NCBI RefSeq assembly: GCF_017876095.1
Contig: NZ_JAGINM010000019.1
Span: 1-64,000, forward strand
Source of the DNA: Azospirillum agricola
GTDB taxonomy: Bacteria > Pseudomonadota > Alphaproteobacteria > Azospirillales > Azospirillaceae
DNA: 64,000 bases
Reading direction: 5' to 3'
Made by a program: the position numbers and the translations under genes. Position 1 is the first letter of the stretch. Every line of letters starts with the position of its first letter. The notes below the pieces were generated by a model. That model was given only the letters and a program-made list of their open reading frames with translations. It was not told the DNA's origin and did no database searches. This document shows, piece by piece, positions 35,036 through 42,960 of the stretch.

Positions 35036-35863
35036 GTGGCCGCATGGAAGCACGAAACCCGGTCCCGTCCCGCCCTCGGCTCCGTCACGCTGGTCGGGGC
35101 CGGGCCGGGCGATCCGGATCTGCTGACCGTCGCGGCGGTCAAGGCGCTGGCGGCGGCGGACGTCGTGCTCTACGACCACCTTGTCGGCGACGGCATCCTC
35201 GACCTCGCCCACCCGAAGGCGGAGCGGATCTGCGTCGGCAAGCGCTCGGGCCGCCACTCCCTGCCGCAGGACGAGATCAACGCGCTGATCGCCGCGCAGG
35301 CGCTGATGGGCCGCCGCGTCGTCCGGCTGAAGGGCGGCGACCCGATGATCTTCGGCCGGGCCGGCGAGGAGATCGACCATCTCGACGGCCTCGGCATCCC
35401 GGTGCGCGTCGTCCCCGGCATCACCGCCGCGCTGGGCTGCGCCGCCTCGACCGGGCTGTCGCTGACCCGGCGCGGCGTCGCGCGGGCCGTCACCTTCGTC
35501 ACCGCCCATGGCCGCGACGGCGAGCGCTTCGAACCGGATTGGGCGCGGCTGGCCGATCCGAACGGCACGCTGGCGATCTACATGGGGCGCGAGCAGGCCC
35601 GCGCGGTCGGGCGGGGGCTGACCGGGGCCGGCCTGCCGCCCGACACCCCGGTGCTGGCGGTGGAGAACGGCTGCCGCCCCGACGAGCGCCAACACCGGAC
35701 CACGCTCGGCGCCATGGCGGCGAACGGTGTCGCCGCCGGGAAGGGGCCGACGCTGCTGCTGGTCGGCGAGGCGCTACGCCCGCGCGGCGCTGGCGCCGAC
35801 GCCGTGGTTGCCGGGGCGGCGCACGCCGTTGATGCTCTCGGCGCGGGCGGTGACGTCGGCTAG
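35036..35863 (+). CDS. cobA: uroporphyrinogen-III C-methyltransferase
   Basis: SAM-dependent methylation of uroporphyrinogen III to precorrin-2, the branch point to siroheme, which NirB needs. About 275 residues. Family motifs: VTLVGAGPGDPDLLTVAA at the start, DVVLYDHLV near 40, RLKGGDPMIFGRAGEE near 98 and VPGITAALGCAASTG near 125. The start is uncertain. GTG at 35036 gives the usual N-terminus, but an ATG at 34820 with a perfect AAGGAGG inside nasA opens the same frame and would add 72 residues encoded by the palindromic repeats. The 3' end overlaps the convergent NlpC/P60 gene by 90 bp. Confidence 0.88.
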   Translation: MAAWKHETRSRPALGSVTLVGAGPGDPDLLTVAAVKALAAADVVLYDHLVGDGILDLAHPKAERICVGKRSGRHSLPQDEINALIAAQALMGRRVVRLKGGDPMIFGRAGEEIDHLDGLGIPVRVVPGITAALGCAASTGLSLTRRGVARAVTFVTAHGRDGERFEPDWARLADPNGTLAIYMGREQARAVGRGLTGAGLPPDTPVLAVENGCRPDERQHRTTLGAMAANGVAAGKGPTLLLVGEALRPRGAGADAVVAGAAHAVDALGAGGDVG

Positions 35864-36601
35864 CGGCTCGACCACCACCGACATGGTGAAGACGGTGGCG
35901 TGCAGCAGCCGCGCCCCGTCCAGCATGATCCCGACATGGCCGGGGAAGAACACGATGTCGCCGCGCTGGTAGGCGACGTCCCGGCCATCCGCGTCCCGGC
36001 CGTCGTCGGAGATCCAGGCACCGAGCCGCCCGTCCTGGCGCTGCTTGCCGCTGCTGTGGTGCGACACCACCCCGGCCGCCGCCATCGCCGTCAGCACCAG
36101 CCCGGAGCAGTCGATCCCGAAGGCGCTGCGCCCGCCCCAGACATAGGGGGTCTCCAGGAAGCGCAGCGCGGTGGCGACATGGTCGGGGACCGGCGGGGCC
36201 TCGACCGGCTCCAGCCACTTGCCGAACAGCCACAGCCCGTCGCCGACGCCGACCCAGCCATTGTCGGCCCGCCCGTCCAGCGTCACCAGCGACCCAACGC
36301 TGAGCGGCGCCACCGGCGGCGCCTTGTGGGTCGGTGCCGGGTGCAGGTCGGCGCGCAGGGCACGGACCCGGTGGGTCGGCGTTACCGGATCTGCGTGCGG
36401 CGTGCCGGGCGGCAGCCAGCCGACATGGCCGTCGAAGCGGTTCGCCACCCGCAGCCAGCCCTCCCACTCCTCCAGCAGGTCGAAGCGCTCGCCGAGGATC
36501 ATCTCGCTGGTCTGGGGAACGCCGTCGCGCGGTTCCTCCAGCAGGACGGCGTGCGGGGCGGTGAGCTGGCGGGTCTGGGCGGTCTGGGCGGTCTGGGTCA
36601 T
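35774..36601 (-). CDS. NlpC/P60-family cysteine peptidase with SH3-like domains
   Basis: Probable cell-wall peptide hydrolase, about 275 residues. The N-terminal half contains bacterial SH3-like segments (LLEEWEGWLRVANRFDGHVGW; DGRADNGWVGVGDGLWLFG). The C-terminal NlpC/P60 domain has the catalytic Cys in GIDCSGLVLTAM, the His in FFPGHVGIMLDG and a third polar site in LLHATVFT. No clear signal peptide, so export is unproven. The start ATG at 36601 follows no strong ribosome site; an ATG 13 codons upstream is an alternative. The N-terminal QTAQTAQT comes from a 3 x 9-bp repeat. Convergent overlap with cobA. Confidence 0.85.
   Translation of the reverse strand: MTQTAQTAQTRQLTAPHAVLLEEPRDGVPQTSEMILGERFDLLEEWEGWLRVANRFDGHVGWLPPGTPHADPVTPTHRVRALRADLHPAPTHKAPPVAPLSVGSLVTLDGRADNGWVGVGDGLWLFGKWLEPVEAPPVPDHVATALRFLETPYVWGGRSAFGIDCSGLVLTAMAAAGVVSHHSSGKQRQDGRLGAWISDDGRDADGRDVAYQRGDIVFFPGHVGIMLDGARLLHATVFTMSVVVEPLADVTARAESINGVRRPGNHGVGASAARA
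36571..36597. repeat. 3 x 9-bp tandem repeat at the 5' end of the NlpC/P60 gene
   Basis: Units GGGTCTGGG, CGGTCTGGG and CGGTCTGGG in a row encode the repeated Q-T-A triplet immediately after the start codon. Confidence 0.7.
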
Positions 36602-36825
36602 GGCCGGTGCCGTGGTTGCCGAACGGGTGACGGAAACCATAACCCGCCCGCCGGGCCGGCGCGACGGGGAAACCATGGTCCGGCGATTCATCGGCCATTC
36701 CGTCATTTCGACGGAAATCGGCCGGCGATCCGGCGCTTTGCCCGCTGTCGCCCGGCATGCCCGCCGGCCACCTTTGGAATGCGGCGTCACCGTCGCCAAC
36801 CAGGGAACAGGGAAGGGCACAAGCC

Positions 36826-37932
36826 ATGGGCACGATGAAGGTTCTGGTTCTGGGCGCCGGCAAGATCGGCTCGATGATCGCCACGCTGCTGACGCAGACC
36901 GGCAACGGCGCCGGCGATTTCGCCGTCACCGTCGGCGACCGCGACGAAGAGCTTCTGGCCCGCGCCGAGCGGGCCGGGTTTCGAATTCAGCGCGTCGATG
37001 TCGAGGACGACGCCTCGCTGCGCGCCGCCGTCGCCGGACAGCAGGCGGTGGTCAGCGCCTGTCCCTTCAGCCTGACCCCGCGCATCGCCGCCGCCGCCGT
37101 GGCCGCCGGCGCCCATTACCTCGACCTCACCGAGGACGTCGCCGCCACCCGCGCCGTCAAGGCGCTGGCCGAGACCGCCAACAGCGCGCTGATTCCGCAA
37201 TGCGGGCTGGCGCCGGGCTTCATCTCGGTCGTCGGCCACGACCTCGCCCGCCGCTTCGACGAGTTGCACAACCTGCATCTGCGGGTCGGCGCCCTGCCGC
37301 AATACCCGACCAATGCCCTGAAATACAACCTGACCTGGAGCACTGACGGGCTGATCAACGAATACTGCAACCCGTGCGAGGCGATCGTCGACGGCGTCCC
37401 GCGCGAGGTGATGCCGCTGGAGGGCGACGAGCGCTTCGCCCTGGACGGGGTGGATTACGAGGCGTTCAACACCTCGGGCGGGTTGGGCTCGCTGTGCGCG
37501 ACGCTGGCCGGCAAGGTGCGCAACCTCGATTACAAGACGGTGCGCTACCCCGGCCACCGCGACATCGTCCGCCTGCTGATCCGCGACCTGCGGCTGGGCG
37601 AGCGGCGCCATCTGCTGAAGGACGTGCTGGAGACGGCGGTCCCGCTGACCCTCCAGGACGTCGTGCTGGTCGTCGCCACCGCCACCGGTCGCCAAGAGGG
37701 CGAACTGCGGCAGGAGACCTTCGTGAGCAAGATCTACAGCAAGGTGATCCCGGGTCCCATGGGCGGCGGCCGGACCTGGAGCGCCATCCAGGTGACCACC
37801 GCCGCCGGCGTCTGCGCGATCCTCGACCTGCTGCGCGAGGGCTCGATCCCGCAGGCCGGCTTCGTCCGGCAGGAACAGGTGCCGCTCGCCCTGTTCCTCG
37901 CCAACCGCTTCGGGCGCTACTACGCGGCGTGA
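36826..37932 (+). CDS. saccharopine dehydrogenase-like NAD(P) oxidoreductase
   Basis: 368 residues starting MGTMKVLVLGAGKIGSMIA, a GxGxxG Rossmann motif. The later segments YLDLTEDVAATRAVK and IPQCGLAPGFISVVGHDLA match saccharopine-dehydrogenase/lysine-ketoglutarate-reductase-like proteins of bacteria. The C-terminal part (ATGRQEGELRQETFVSKIY) fits the same group. Substrate not known; possibly lysine catabolism. GGGAAGGG precedes the ATG. An iteron-like site (36978) lies within, at G-F-R-I-Q-R. Confidence 0.83.
   Translation: MGTMKVLVLGAGKIGSMIATLLTQTGNGAGDFAVTVGDRDEELLARAERAGFRIQRVDVEDDASLRAAVAGQQAVVSACPFSLTPRIAAAAVAAGAHYLDLTEDVAATRAVKALAETANSALIPQCGLAPGFISVVGHDLARRFDELHNLHLRVGALPQYPTNALKYNLTWSTDGLINEYCNPCEAIVDGVPREVMPLEGDERFALDGVDYEAFNTSGGLGSLCATLAGKVRNLDYKTVRYPGHRDIVRLLIRDLRLGERRHLLKDVLETAVPLTLQDVVLVVATATGRQEGELRQETFVSKIYSKVIPGPMGGGRTWSAIQVTTAAGVCAILDLLREGSIPQAGFVRQEQVPLALFLANRFGRYYAA
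36978..36992 (-). repeat. iteron-like site inside the saccharopine-dehydrogenase-like gene
   Basis: The minus strand reads CGCTGAATTCGAAAC, one base from the iteron at 6621. In frame F-R-I-Q-R is written TTT CGA ATT CAG CGC, codons atypical of this gene. Confidence 0.65.
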
Positions 37933-37936
37933 GGAG

Positions 37937-39091
37937 TCACGCCGTCCGGGGACGACGGATCAGCCGGACCGAGGCGAAGCCGAGCAGGGCGGTCAGCACC
38001 CCCACCCCGAGGAACAGCGGCGGAAAGCCGGTGTGGTCGGCGACGGCGCCGTACAGCACCGGCCCGATGCCCTGCCCGAGGAAGAAGGAGGAGGCGAACA
38101 GCGCCAGCGCCGAGCCGCGCGCGGTCGGCGCCAGCTCCGTCGCCTGGGTCTGCATGGTGTTGTGCAGCATGTAGAATCCGAAGCCGGCGACCAGGAAGGC
38201 GGCGCTGACCACCGGCCAGGGCACCGGGAAGGCGATGAGCAGATAGGCCAGCCCGGCCAGCAGACCGCCGGCCTGCATCATCCCCCACTGCCCGAGCGAG
38301 GCGATCAGCCGCCGCACCACCGCGCTGTAGGCGACTCCGCCGATGGCGAAGGCGGCGATGGTCAGCCCGGCCTCGAAGGCGCCGGACGCGCCGTGCGCCA
38401 TCAGGACCGGGGCGACGAAGGGGAAGATCCCGAAGATCAGCAGCCCCTCGCCGGCCACGGTGGCGAAGACGAACAGCGAGACCGGGTTGGTCAGCACCGT
38501 GGCGTAGCGCCGCCGCGCGTCGGCGACGGACAGCGGCGAGCGGGCCTCCACCTCGCCGCGCAGGCCGATCAGGGCGGCGGCGCAGATCAGCGCGGTCAGC
38601 CCGGCGGCCAGCCCGAAGACGGCGCGCCAGCCATACGCCTCGGCCATGATTCCGGCCACCACCGAGCCGGACATCTGGCCGAGGATCACCGCCAGCAGGA
38701 ATCGGCTGATGGCGATCTGGCGCTCCCCGTAGGCGACGCGGTCGCCGATCAGCGCCATCGAGGCCGGGATGATGCCGCCGGCGAAGGCCCCGGCCAGGAT
38801 GCGTCCGGCCATCACCGTGCCGTAGGACGGCGCGATGGCCGACAGCGCCAGCCCGACGGTCAGCACCATCAGCGCCAGCCGGATCAGCCGGGACTTGCCG
38901 ATGGCGTCGCCGACCGGCCCCAGCACGATCTGCATCAGCGCGTAGGGCAGCGTGTAGGCCGAGGCCAGCAGCGCCGCCTGCCGCACCGACACGTCGAGGT
39001 CGGCGGCGATGATCGTCAGCATGGGATCGGTGGTGCGCAGGGAGAAGGCGCTCGCGAAACCGGCGAGGCCGAGAAGGAGGATCAGGCGCAT
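37937..39091 (-). CDS. MFS transporter
   Basis: 384-residue major-facilitator permease with about 12 hydrophobic segments. The N-terminal half has YALMQIVLGPVGDAIGKSRL, the loop 2-3 motif, and GRILAGAFAGGIIPASMALI. It resembles drug/metabolite exporters of the DHA1 type. Start at MRLILLLGLAGF; the longer upstream frame has a Pro/Arg-rich, non-membrane sequence. Converges on the saccharopine-dehydrogenase-like gene with four bases between stops. Substrate unknown. Confidence 0.85.
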   Translation of the reverse strand: MRLILLLGLAGFASAFSLRTTDPMLTIIAADLDVSVRQAALLASAYTLPYALMQIVLGPVGDAIGKSRLIRLALMVLTVGLALSAIAPSYGTVMAGRILAGAFAGGIIPASMALIGDRVAYGERQIAISRFLLAVILGQMSGSVVAGIMAEAYGWRAVFGLAAGLTALICAAALIGLRGEVEARSPLSVADARRRYATVLTNPVSLFVFATVAGEGLLIFGIFPFVAPVLMAHGASGAFEAGLTIAAFAIGGVAYSAVVRRLIASLGQWGMMQAGGLLAGLAYLLIAFPVPWPVVSAAFLVAGFGFYMLHNTMQTQATELAPTARGSALALFASSFFLGQGIGPVLYGAVADHTGFPPLFLGVGVLTALLGFASVRLIRRPRTA

Positions 39092-39214
39092 GGCGGGACG
39101 GCGGCTCTGCGGTGGACGGTCGGGGTGGACGGTTAAGGGCCTGAAGCTTAACCGCGAAGCCGGGCGCCGTGGTGACGGGGGTTGGGCGTGGCTGTCATGC
39201 GCCGGTTGCGGGGG

Positions 39215-39273
39215 CCTCCCCATCGTGACGGCCCCTCTCCCCTCGTGGGAGAAGGGCTGGCACGATGGGGAGG
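39215..39273. terminator. inverted repeat between the NIPSNAP and MFS genes
   Basis: CCTCCCCATCGTG (39215-39227) pairs perfectly with CACGATGGGGAGG (39261-39273), enclosing a 33-nt loop that can fold further. It lies just downstream of the minus-strand NIPSNAP gene. No T-run follows, so it may be a transcript-end stabiliser rather than a true intrinsic terminator. Confidence 0.5.
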
Positions 39274-39286
39274 AGAGGGGCGTTCC

Positions 39287-39646
39287 CTACGCCAGCGCCG
39301 TGTCCGGCTGACCCGTCCGCACCGGCAGGCTGCGGATCGGCGAGAAGCCGGTCGGGTACATGATCCGGTTCTCCATGGTCATGATCATCGGCCGGATCTT
39401 CGCCAGGCAGCCCAGCCATTGCGCGTTCTTCGCCAGTTCCGCCCGTCGCGCCCGGCGGTCCTCCAGGTCGGCGTAGGCCCAGAGATGGACGAGCTGGTTC
39501 TGGGTGCCGAACTCGGTGACGAAATAGCCGAGGAACCCGCCGAGGATCGGCTTTTGCGCCGGCAGCCCCTCCGTCTCGTAGATGCGCAGATACTCGGCGA
39601 GGCTGACGCCGGTGTGCAGGACATAGGTGCGTTCTTCGACGACCAA
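39287..39646 (-). CDS. NIPSNAP family protein
   Basis: 119 residues of the NIPSNAP ferredoxin-like fold (VVEERTYVLHTGVSLAEYL; LVHLWAYADLEDRRARRAEL; MENRIMYPTGFSP). Function of the family in bacteria is largely unknown, but its members often sit in catabolic operons. The start is TTG, supported by GGAGG six bases upstream; the next in-frame ATG would remove most of the domain. It follows the Liv-type binding-protein gene by 40 bp on the same strand. Confidence 0.85.
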   Translation of the reverse strand: MVVEERTYVLHTGVSLAEYLRIYETEGLPAQKPILGGFLGYFVTEFGTQNQLVHLWAYADLEDRRARRAELAKNAQWLGCLAKIRPMIMTMENRIMYPTGFSPIRSLPVRTGQPDTALA

Positions 39647-39686
39647 CGGAACCTCCGTGGAAAGGGAATCGGGCGGACGGGCGGCG

Positions 39687-40913
39687 TCAGGTGCGGGGGA
39701 CGAGCGGGCAGGCGGGGTCGAGCGGCTTCCACGCCTCCTCGACCGGGATCGTTCCGGCCAGCTTGTAGTAGTCCCAGCGGCCCTTGGATTCCTGCGGGGT
39801 CTTCACCTGGAACAGGTACATCGGGTGCAGCTTGCGCCCGTCGACGCGGACCGAGCCCTGGCCGTAGGCGTCGTCGTCGGTCGGCAGCTCCTTCATCTTG
39901 GCGACCACCGCGCGGCCGTCGCCGTCGCTGCCCAGCGCCTTGACCGCCTTCAGGTAATGGGTGACCTGCGAATAGACCGACGCCTGATAGGCGGTCGGCA
40001 TCTTGCCGTGGCGCTCGAAGAAGCGGTTGGAGAACTTGCGGGTGCGGTCGTTCAGGTCCCAGTAGAAGGGCACGCTCAGCAGCGTGCCCTGCGCCGCCTC
40101 CAGCCCCAGCCCGTCGATGTCGGTCAGATAGACGGTCAGGCCGGCGAAGCGCTGGCCGCCGTCGAGGATGCCGAACTCCTTGCCCTGCTTGACCGTGTTG
40201 GTGAAGTCGGCGGTGGCGTTGGCCAGCCCGATCACCTTGGCCCCCGACCCCTGCGCCTGCAACAGATAGGAGGCGAAGTCGGCCGTGTTCAGCGGCGCCC
40301 GCACCGAGCCGACCACCGTGCCGCCCGACTGCTTCACGATGTCGCCGGCCTGCTTCTCCATGTCGTGGCCGAAGGCGTAGTCCGACGTGATGAAGAACCA
40401 GGAGGTGCCACCCTGCTTGACCACCGCGCGGGCGGTGGCGTTGGCCAGCGCGTAGTTGTCGAAGGCCCAGTGGACGTGGTTCGGCGTGCAGGAATCGCCG
40501 GTCAGCCGGTTGGTGTTGGAGCCGGAGACGATGGCGACCTTGTTCTTCTGCTTGGCGATGTCGACCACCGCCAGCGCCACCGAGGAGTTGGCGATCTCCG
40601 CGATCATGTCGACGCCCTGGGCGTCGTACCATTGCCGGGCGATGGCGGAGCCGACGTCGGCCTTGTTCTGGTTGTCGGCGGCGACGACCTCGATGGGCGT
40701 GTCGCCGATCCTGCCGCCGAAATCCTCCACCGCCATGCGGGCGGCGGCGATCGAGCCGTGGCCCATGATGTCCACGTAGAGGCCCGACTGGTCGTTGAGG
40801 ACGCCGATGCGGACGACGTTGTCGGTGAAGGCGGCCGAGGCCGGTCCGCCGGCCAGCAGGGTCAGGCCGAGGGCGGTCGTTCCCAGGGCCAGCGCCGAGG
40901 TGCGGGTGTTCAT
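39687..40913 (-). CDS. Liv-type ABC transporter substrate-binding protein (orphan)
   Basis: 408 residues. The signal peptide (SALALGTTALGLTLLAGGPA, cleavage near ASA) is followed by VVRIGVLNDQSGLYVDIMGHG, the Leu/Ile/Val-binding-protein opening. Cys in the segment GDSCTPNHVHWAFDN is a family feature of aromatic-acid-related homologues, as far as I recall. The ATG at 40913 has GGGAGGGAAA upstream. No permease or ATPase lies beside it, so it must borrow a transporter, possibly the Liv system at 16-20 kb. Divergent from the flavoprotein cluster. Confidence 0.87.
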   Translation of the reverse strand: MNTRTSALALGTTALGLTLLAGGPASAAFTDNVVRIGVLNDQSGLYVDIMGHGSIAAARMAVEDFGGRIGDTPIEVVAADNQNKADVGSAIARQWYDAQGVDMIAEIANSSVALAVVDIAKQKNKVAIVSGSNTNRLTGDSCTPNHVHWAFDNYALANATARAVVKQGGTSWFFITSDYAFGHDMEKQAGDIVKQSGGTVVGSVRAPLNTADFASYLLQAQGSGAKVIGLANATADFTNTVKQGKEFGILDGGQRFAGLTVYLTDIDGLGLEAAQGTLLSVPFYWDLNDRTRKFSNRFFERHGKMPTAYQASVYSQVTHYLKAVKALGSDGDGRAVVAKMKELPTDDDAYGQGSVRVDGRKLHPMYLFQVKTPQESKGRWDYYKLAGTIPVEEAWKPLDPACPLVPRT

Positions 40914-41070
40914 GCTTTCCCTCCCTTGGGATGAACGCGCTTGGTGCGATCGCGCGTTCGTTGTGTGGGGCGCCCGCAGGCTGCTGCGGCTTGGCGGATC
41001 GTCGATCGGGAGCGGCGCCGGTTCGACCCGTCCCCTCCCGCTGCGTCCGCCTTGCGTCTTTCGCCGCATA

Positions 41071-41118
41071 TTGACAGCATACGTATTATCAGTGTACATC
41101 ATGATTGTGAACTGTCAA
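41071..41118 (-). promoter_or_regulatory. promoter and inverted repeat between divergent transcription units
   Basis: On the minus strand TTGACA (41118-41113) and TACACT (41096-41091) are spaced 16 bp, a good sigma-70-type promoter for the binding-protein gene. A mirrored TTGACAG (41071-41077) and CTGTCAA (41112-41118) make a 7-bp inverted repeat that brackets it, suggesting a shared operator for both directions. The region is strikingly A/T-rich against its surroundings. The rest of 40914-41229 shows nothing else. Confidence 0.6.
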
Positions 41119-41229
41119 CAATATGGCGTCTGAAGTTTTTGCCGGCCCGGCCGGACCCGCCGCGGGACAGGGCGCTCCGCCGCCGGGCCACGCTTCCGTC
41201 GCCATCACCGCAAACACGGGGTTAGGGAC

Positions 41230-41460
41230 ATGTCGCCAGAGCAGAATTATCCGGCGGTTCGTTTCGTCGTCCAATATGGCCTTTGGCTGGCCGTCGTCGC
41301 CGGGCTGGCGCCGCTGTTCGTCGCCGTGGTCGCCCTGCTGTCCGGCTGGGGCGGCGGCGCCGCCCTGGTGCTGGCGCTGAGCGCGCCGCTGCTGTTCCTG
41401 GTGATGAAGGCCTTCGCCGAGCTGGTCGCCATCATCTCCGACATGCTGCTGCCGAAGTAG
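41230..41460 (+). CDS. small two-helix membrane protein
   Basis: 76 residues, hydrophobic from about residue 12 to 70, with two likely membrane helices (LWLAVVAGLAPLFVAVVALL; ALVLALSAPLLFLVM) separated by a GWGGGA turn. I do not recognise a named family with certainty. It is the first gene of the rightward flavoprotein cluster, 72 bp before the next gene, and could anchor or support one of the flavoproteins. Confidence 0.65.
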   Translation: MSPEQNYPAVRFVVQYGLWLAVVAGLAPLFVAVVALLSGWGGGAALVLALSAPLLFLVMKAFAELVAIISDMLLPK

Positions 41461-41532
41461 CCGCCGCACGGCGGGCACGGGAACAATCGCTCAAGCAATC
41501 GCCCAAAAACAAATCCCTGGGAGGGAACGAGG

Positions 41533-42960
41533 ATGAAAGCCGATCTGAGCGCCGACCTGATCGTCGTCGGCGGCGGCATCGCCGGGCTGGTCGCGGCCAA
41601 CCGCGCCGCCGAGCTGGGCCTGAAGGTGCTGGTGCTGGAGAAGGGCACGGACGACCGCTATCTGTGCAACTCGCGCTTCACCGGCGGCGCCTTCCACATC
41701 GGCATGCGCAGCCTGCACCGCCCCGTGGAGGAGGTGAAGGCGACCATCCGCAGCGAGACCGACGGTTTCGTCGCCGAGCCGCTGGTGACGATGATCGCCA
41801 CCGAGGCGCCGCGCGCCGTCGACTGGCTGCGCAAGCAGGGAATCCGTTTCCTGAAGGCCGGTCCGCGCGACTGGCAGGACACCGTGCTGGCCCCGCCGGC
41901 CCTGCCGCAGCCGGGCCTGAACTGGGAGGGGCGGGGCGGCGACACGCTGCTGCGCACGCTGGGCGCCAACCTGGAGAAGCGCGGCGGCAGCCTTCAGCGC
42001 GGCGTCCGTGTCCGCGAGCTGATGGTGGAGAACGGCCGGATCGTCGGGCTGCGCGCCGAGCGCGGCGGCGAGAGCGTCCATTGCCAGGCGGCGGGCGTGG
42101 TCATCGCCGACGGCGGTTTCCAGGGCGACCCGGAGCTGGTGCGCGAGCATGTCTCCCCGGCGCCCGACGGCGTGCGCCAGCGCGGGGCCGGCACCGGCGG
42201 CGGCGACGGGCTGCGCATGGCGGTGCGGGCCGGGGCGGCGACGCTCGGCACGCCCTATGTGTACGGCCACATCCTCTGCCAGGACGCGCTGCGCAACGAC
42301 AGGCTCTGGCCCTACCCGTGGCTCGACGAGATCGTCATGGCCGGCATCGTGGTGAACGGCGAGGGCGAGCGCTTCGTCGACGAGGGGCGGGGCGGCGTCT
42401 ATGTGACCAACCGGATCGCCAAGCTCGACGACCCGCTGAGCGCCACCGTGATCTTCGACCGCCCGATCTGGGACGGTCCGGCCACCGAATCGATCATCCC
42501 GGCCAACCCGCACCTGCCGCGCGTCGGCGGCACGGTGGTCCAGGCCGACACGCTGGAGGGGCTGGCGGGCCAGCTCGGGATTCCCGCCGACCGGCTGGCG
42601 GCGACGGTCGCCGCCTACAACGCCGCCGTGGACGGGGGCCGCACGGAGGATCTGGCCCCGCCGCGCGGCACCACGCGGGCGCGGCCCTTCCCGATCCGCA
42701 CCGGCCCCTTCCAGGCGATCCGGCTGGTCGCCGGCATGACCTACACGATGGGCGGCATCGCCATCGACGACCAGAGCCGGGTCACGCGCGCCGACGGCAG
42801 CCCGATCGACGGGCTGTTCGCGGCGGGAGCCACCACCGGCGGGCTGGAGGGCGGCGACGCCATCGGCTATGTCGGCGGCCTGACCAAGTCGGCGGTCACC
42901 GGCCTGCGCGCCGCCGAGGCCGCCGCCCGCGCGCTCGGCCGCGAGGTCACCGCCCGGTGA
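41533..42960 (+). CDS. FAD-dependent oxidoreductase (TcuA/fumarate-reductase flavoprotein type)
   Basis: 475 residues. FAD-binding motif IVVGGGIAGLVAANRAAEL near residue 10, followed by the flavin-linked segment FTGGAFHIGMRSL. The C-terminal motif MGGIAIDDQSRV and GLFAAGATTGGLEGGDAIG are typical of the fumarate reductase / tricarballylate dehydrogenase family. GGGAGGG precedes the ATG. The stop overlaps the GTG start of the Old Yellow Enzyme gene (GTGA). Substrate unknown. Confidence 0.83.
   Translation: MKADLSADLIVVGGGIAGLVAANRAAELGLKVLVLEKGTDDRYLCNSRFTGGAFHIGMRSLHRPVEEVKATIRSETDGFVAEPLVTMIATEAPRAVDWLRKQGIRFLKAGPRDWQDTVLAPPALPQPGLNWEGRGGDTLLRTLGANLEKRGGSLQRGVRVRELMVENGRIVGLRAERGGESVHCQAAGVVIADGGFQGDPELVREHVSPAPDGVRQRGAGTGGGDGLRMAVRAGAATLGTPYVYGHILCQDALRNDRLWPYPWLDEIVMAGIVVNGEGERFVDEGRGGVYVTNRIAKLDDPLSATVIFDRPIWDGPATESIIPANPHLPRVGGTVVQADTLEGLAGQLGIPADRLAATVAAYNAAVDGGRTEDLAPPRGTTRARPFPIRTGPFQAIRLVAGMTYTMGGIAIDDQSRVTRADGSPIDGLFAAGATTGGLEGGDAIGYVGGLTKSAVTGLRAAEAAARALGREVTAR

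Noticed and set aside
32050..35142. 1030-residue minus-strand open frame opposite nasA
   Set aside because: Antisense shadow. Its recurring R/C-F/D-F/K-F/I-S-V peptides are only the reverse reading of the intragenic iterons.
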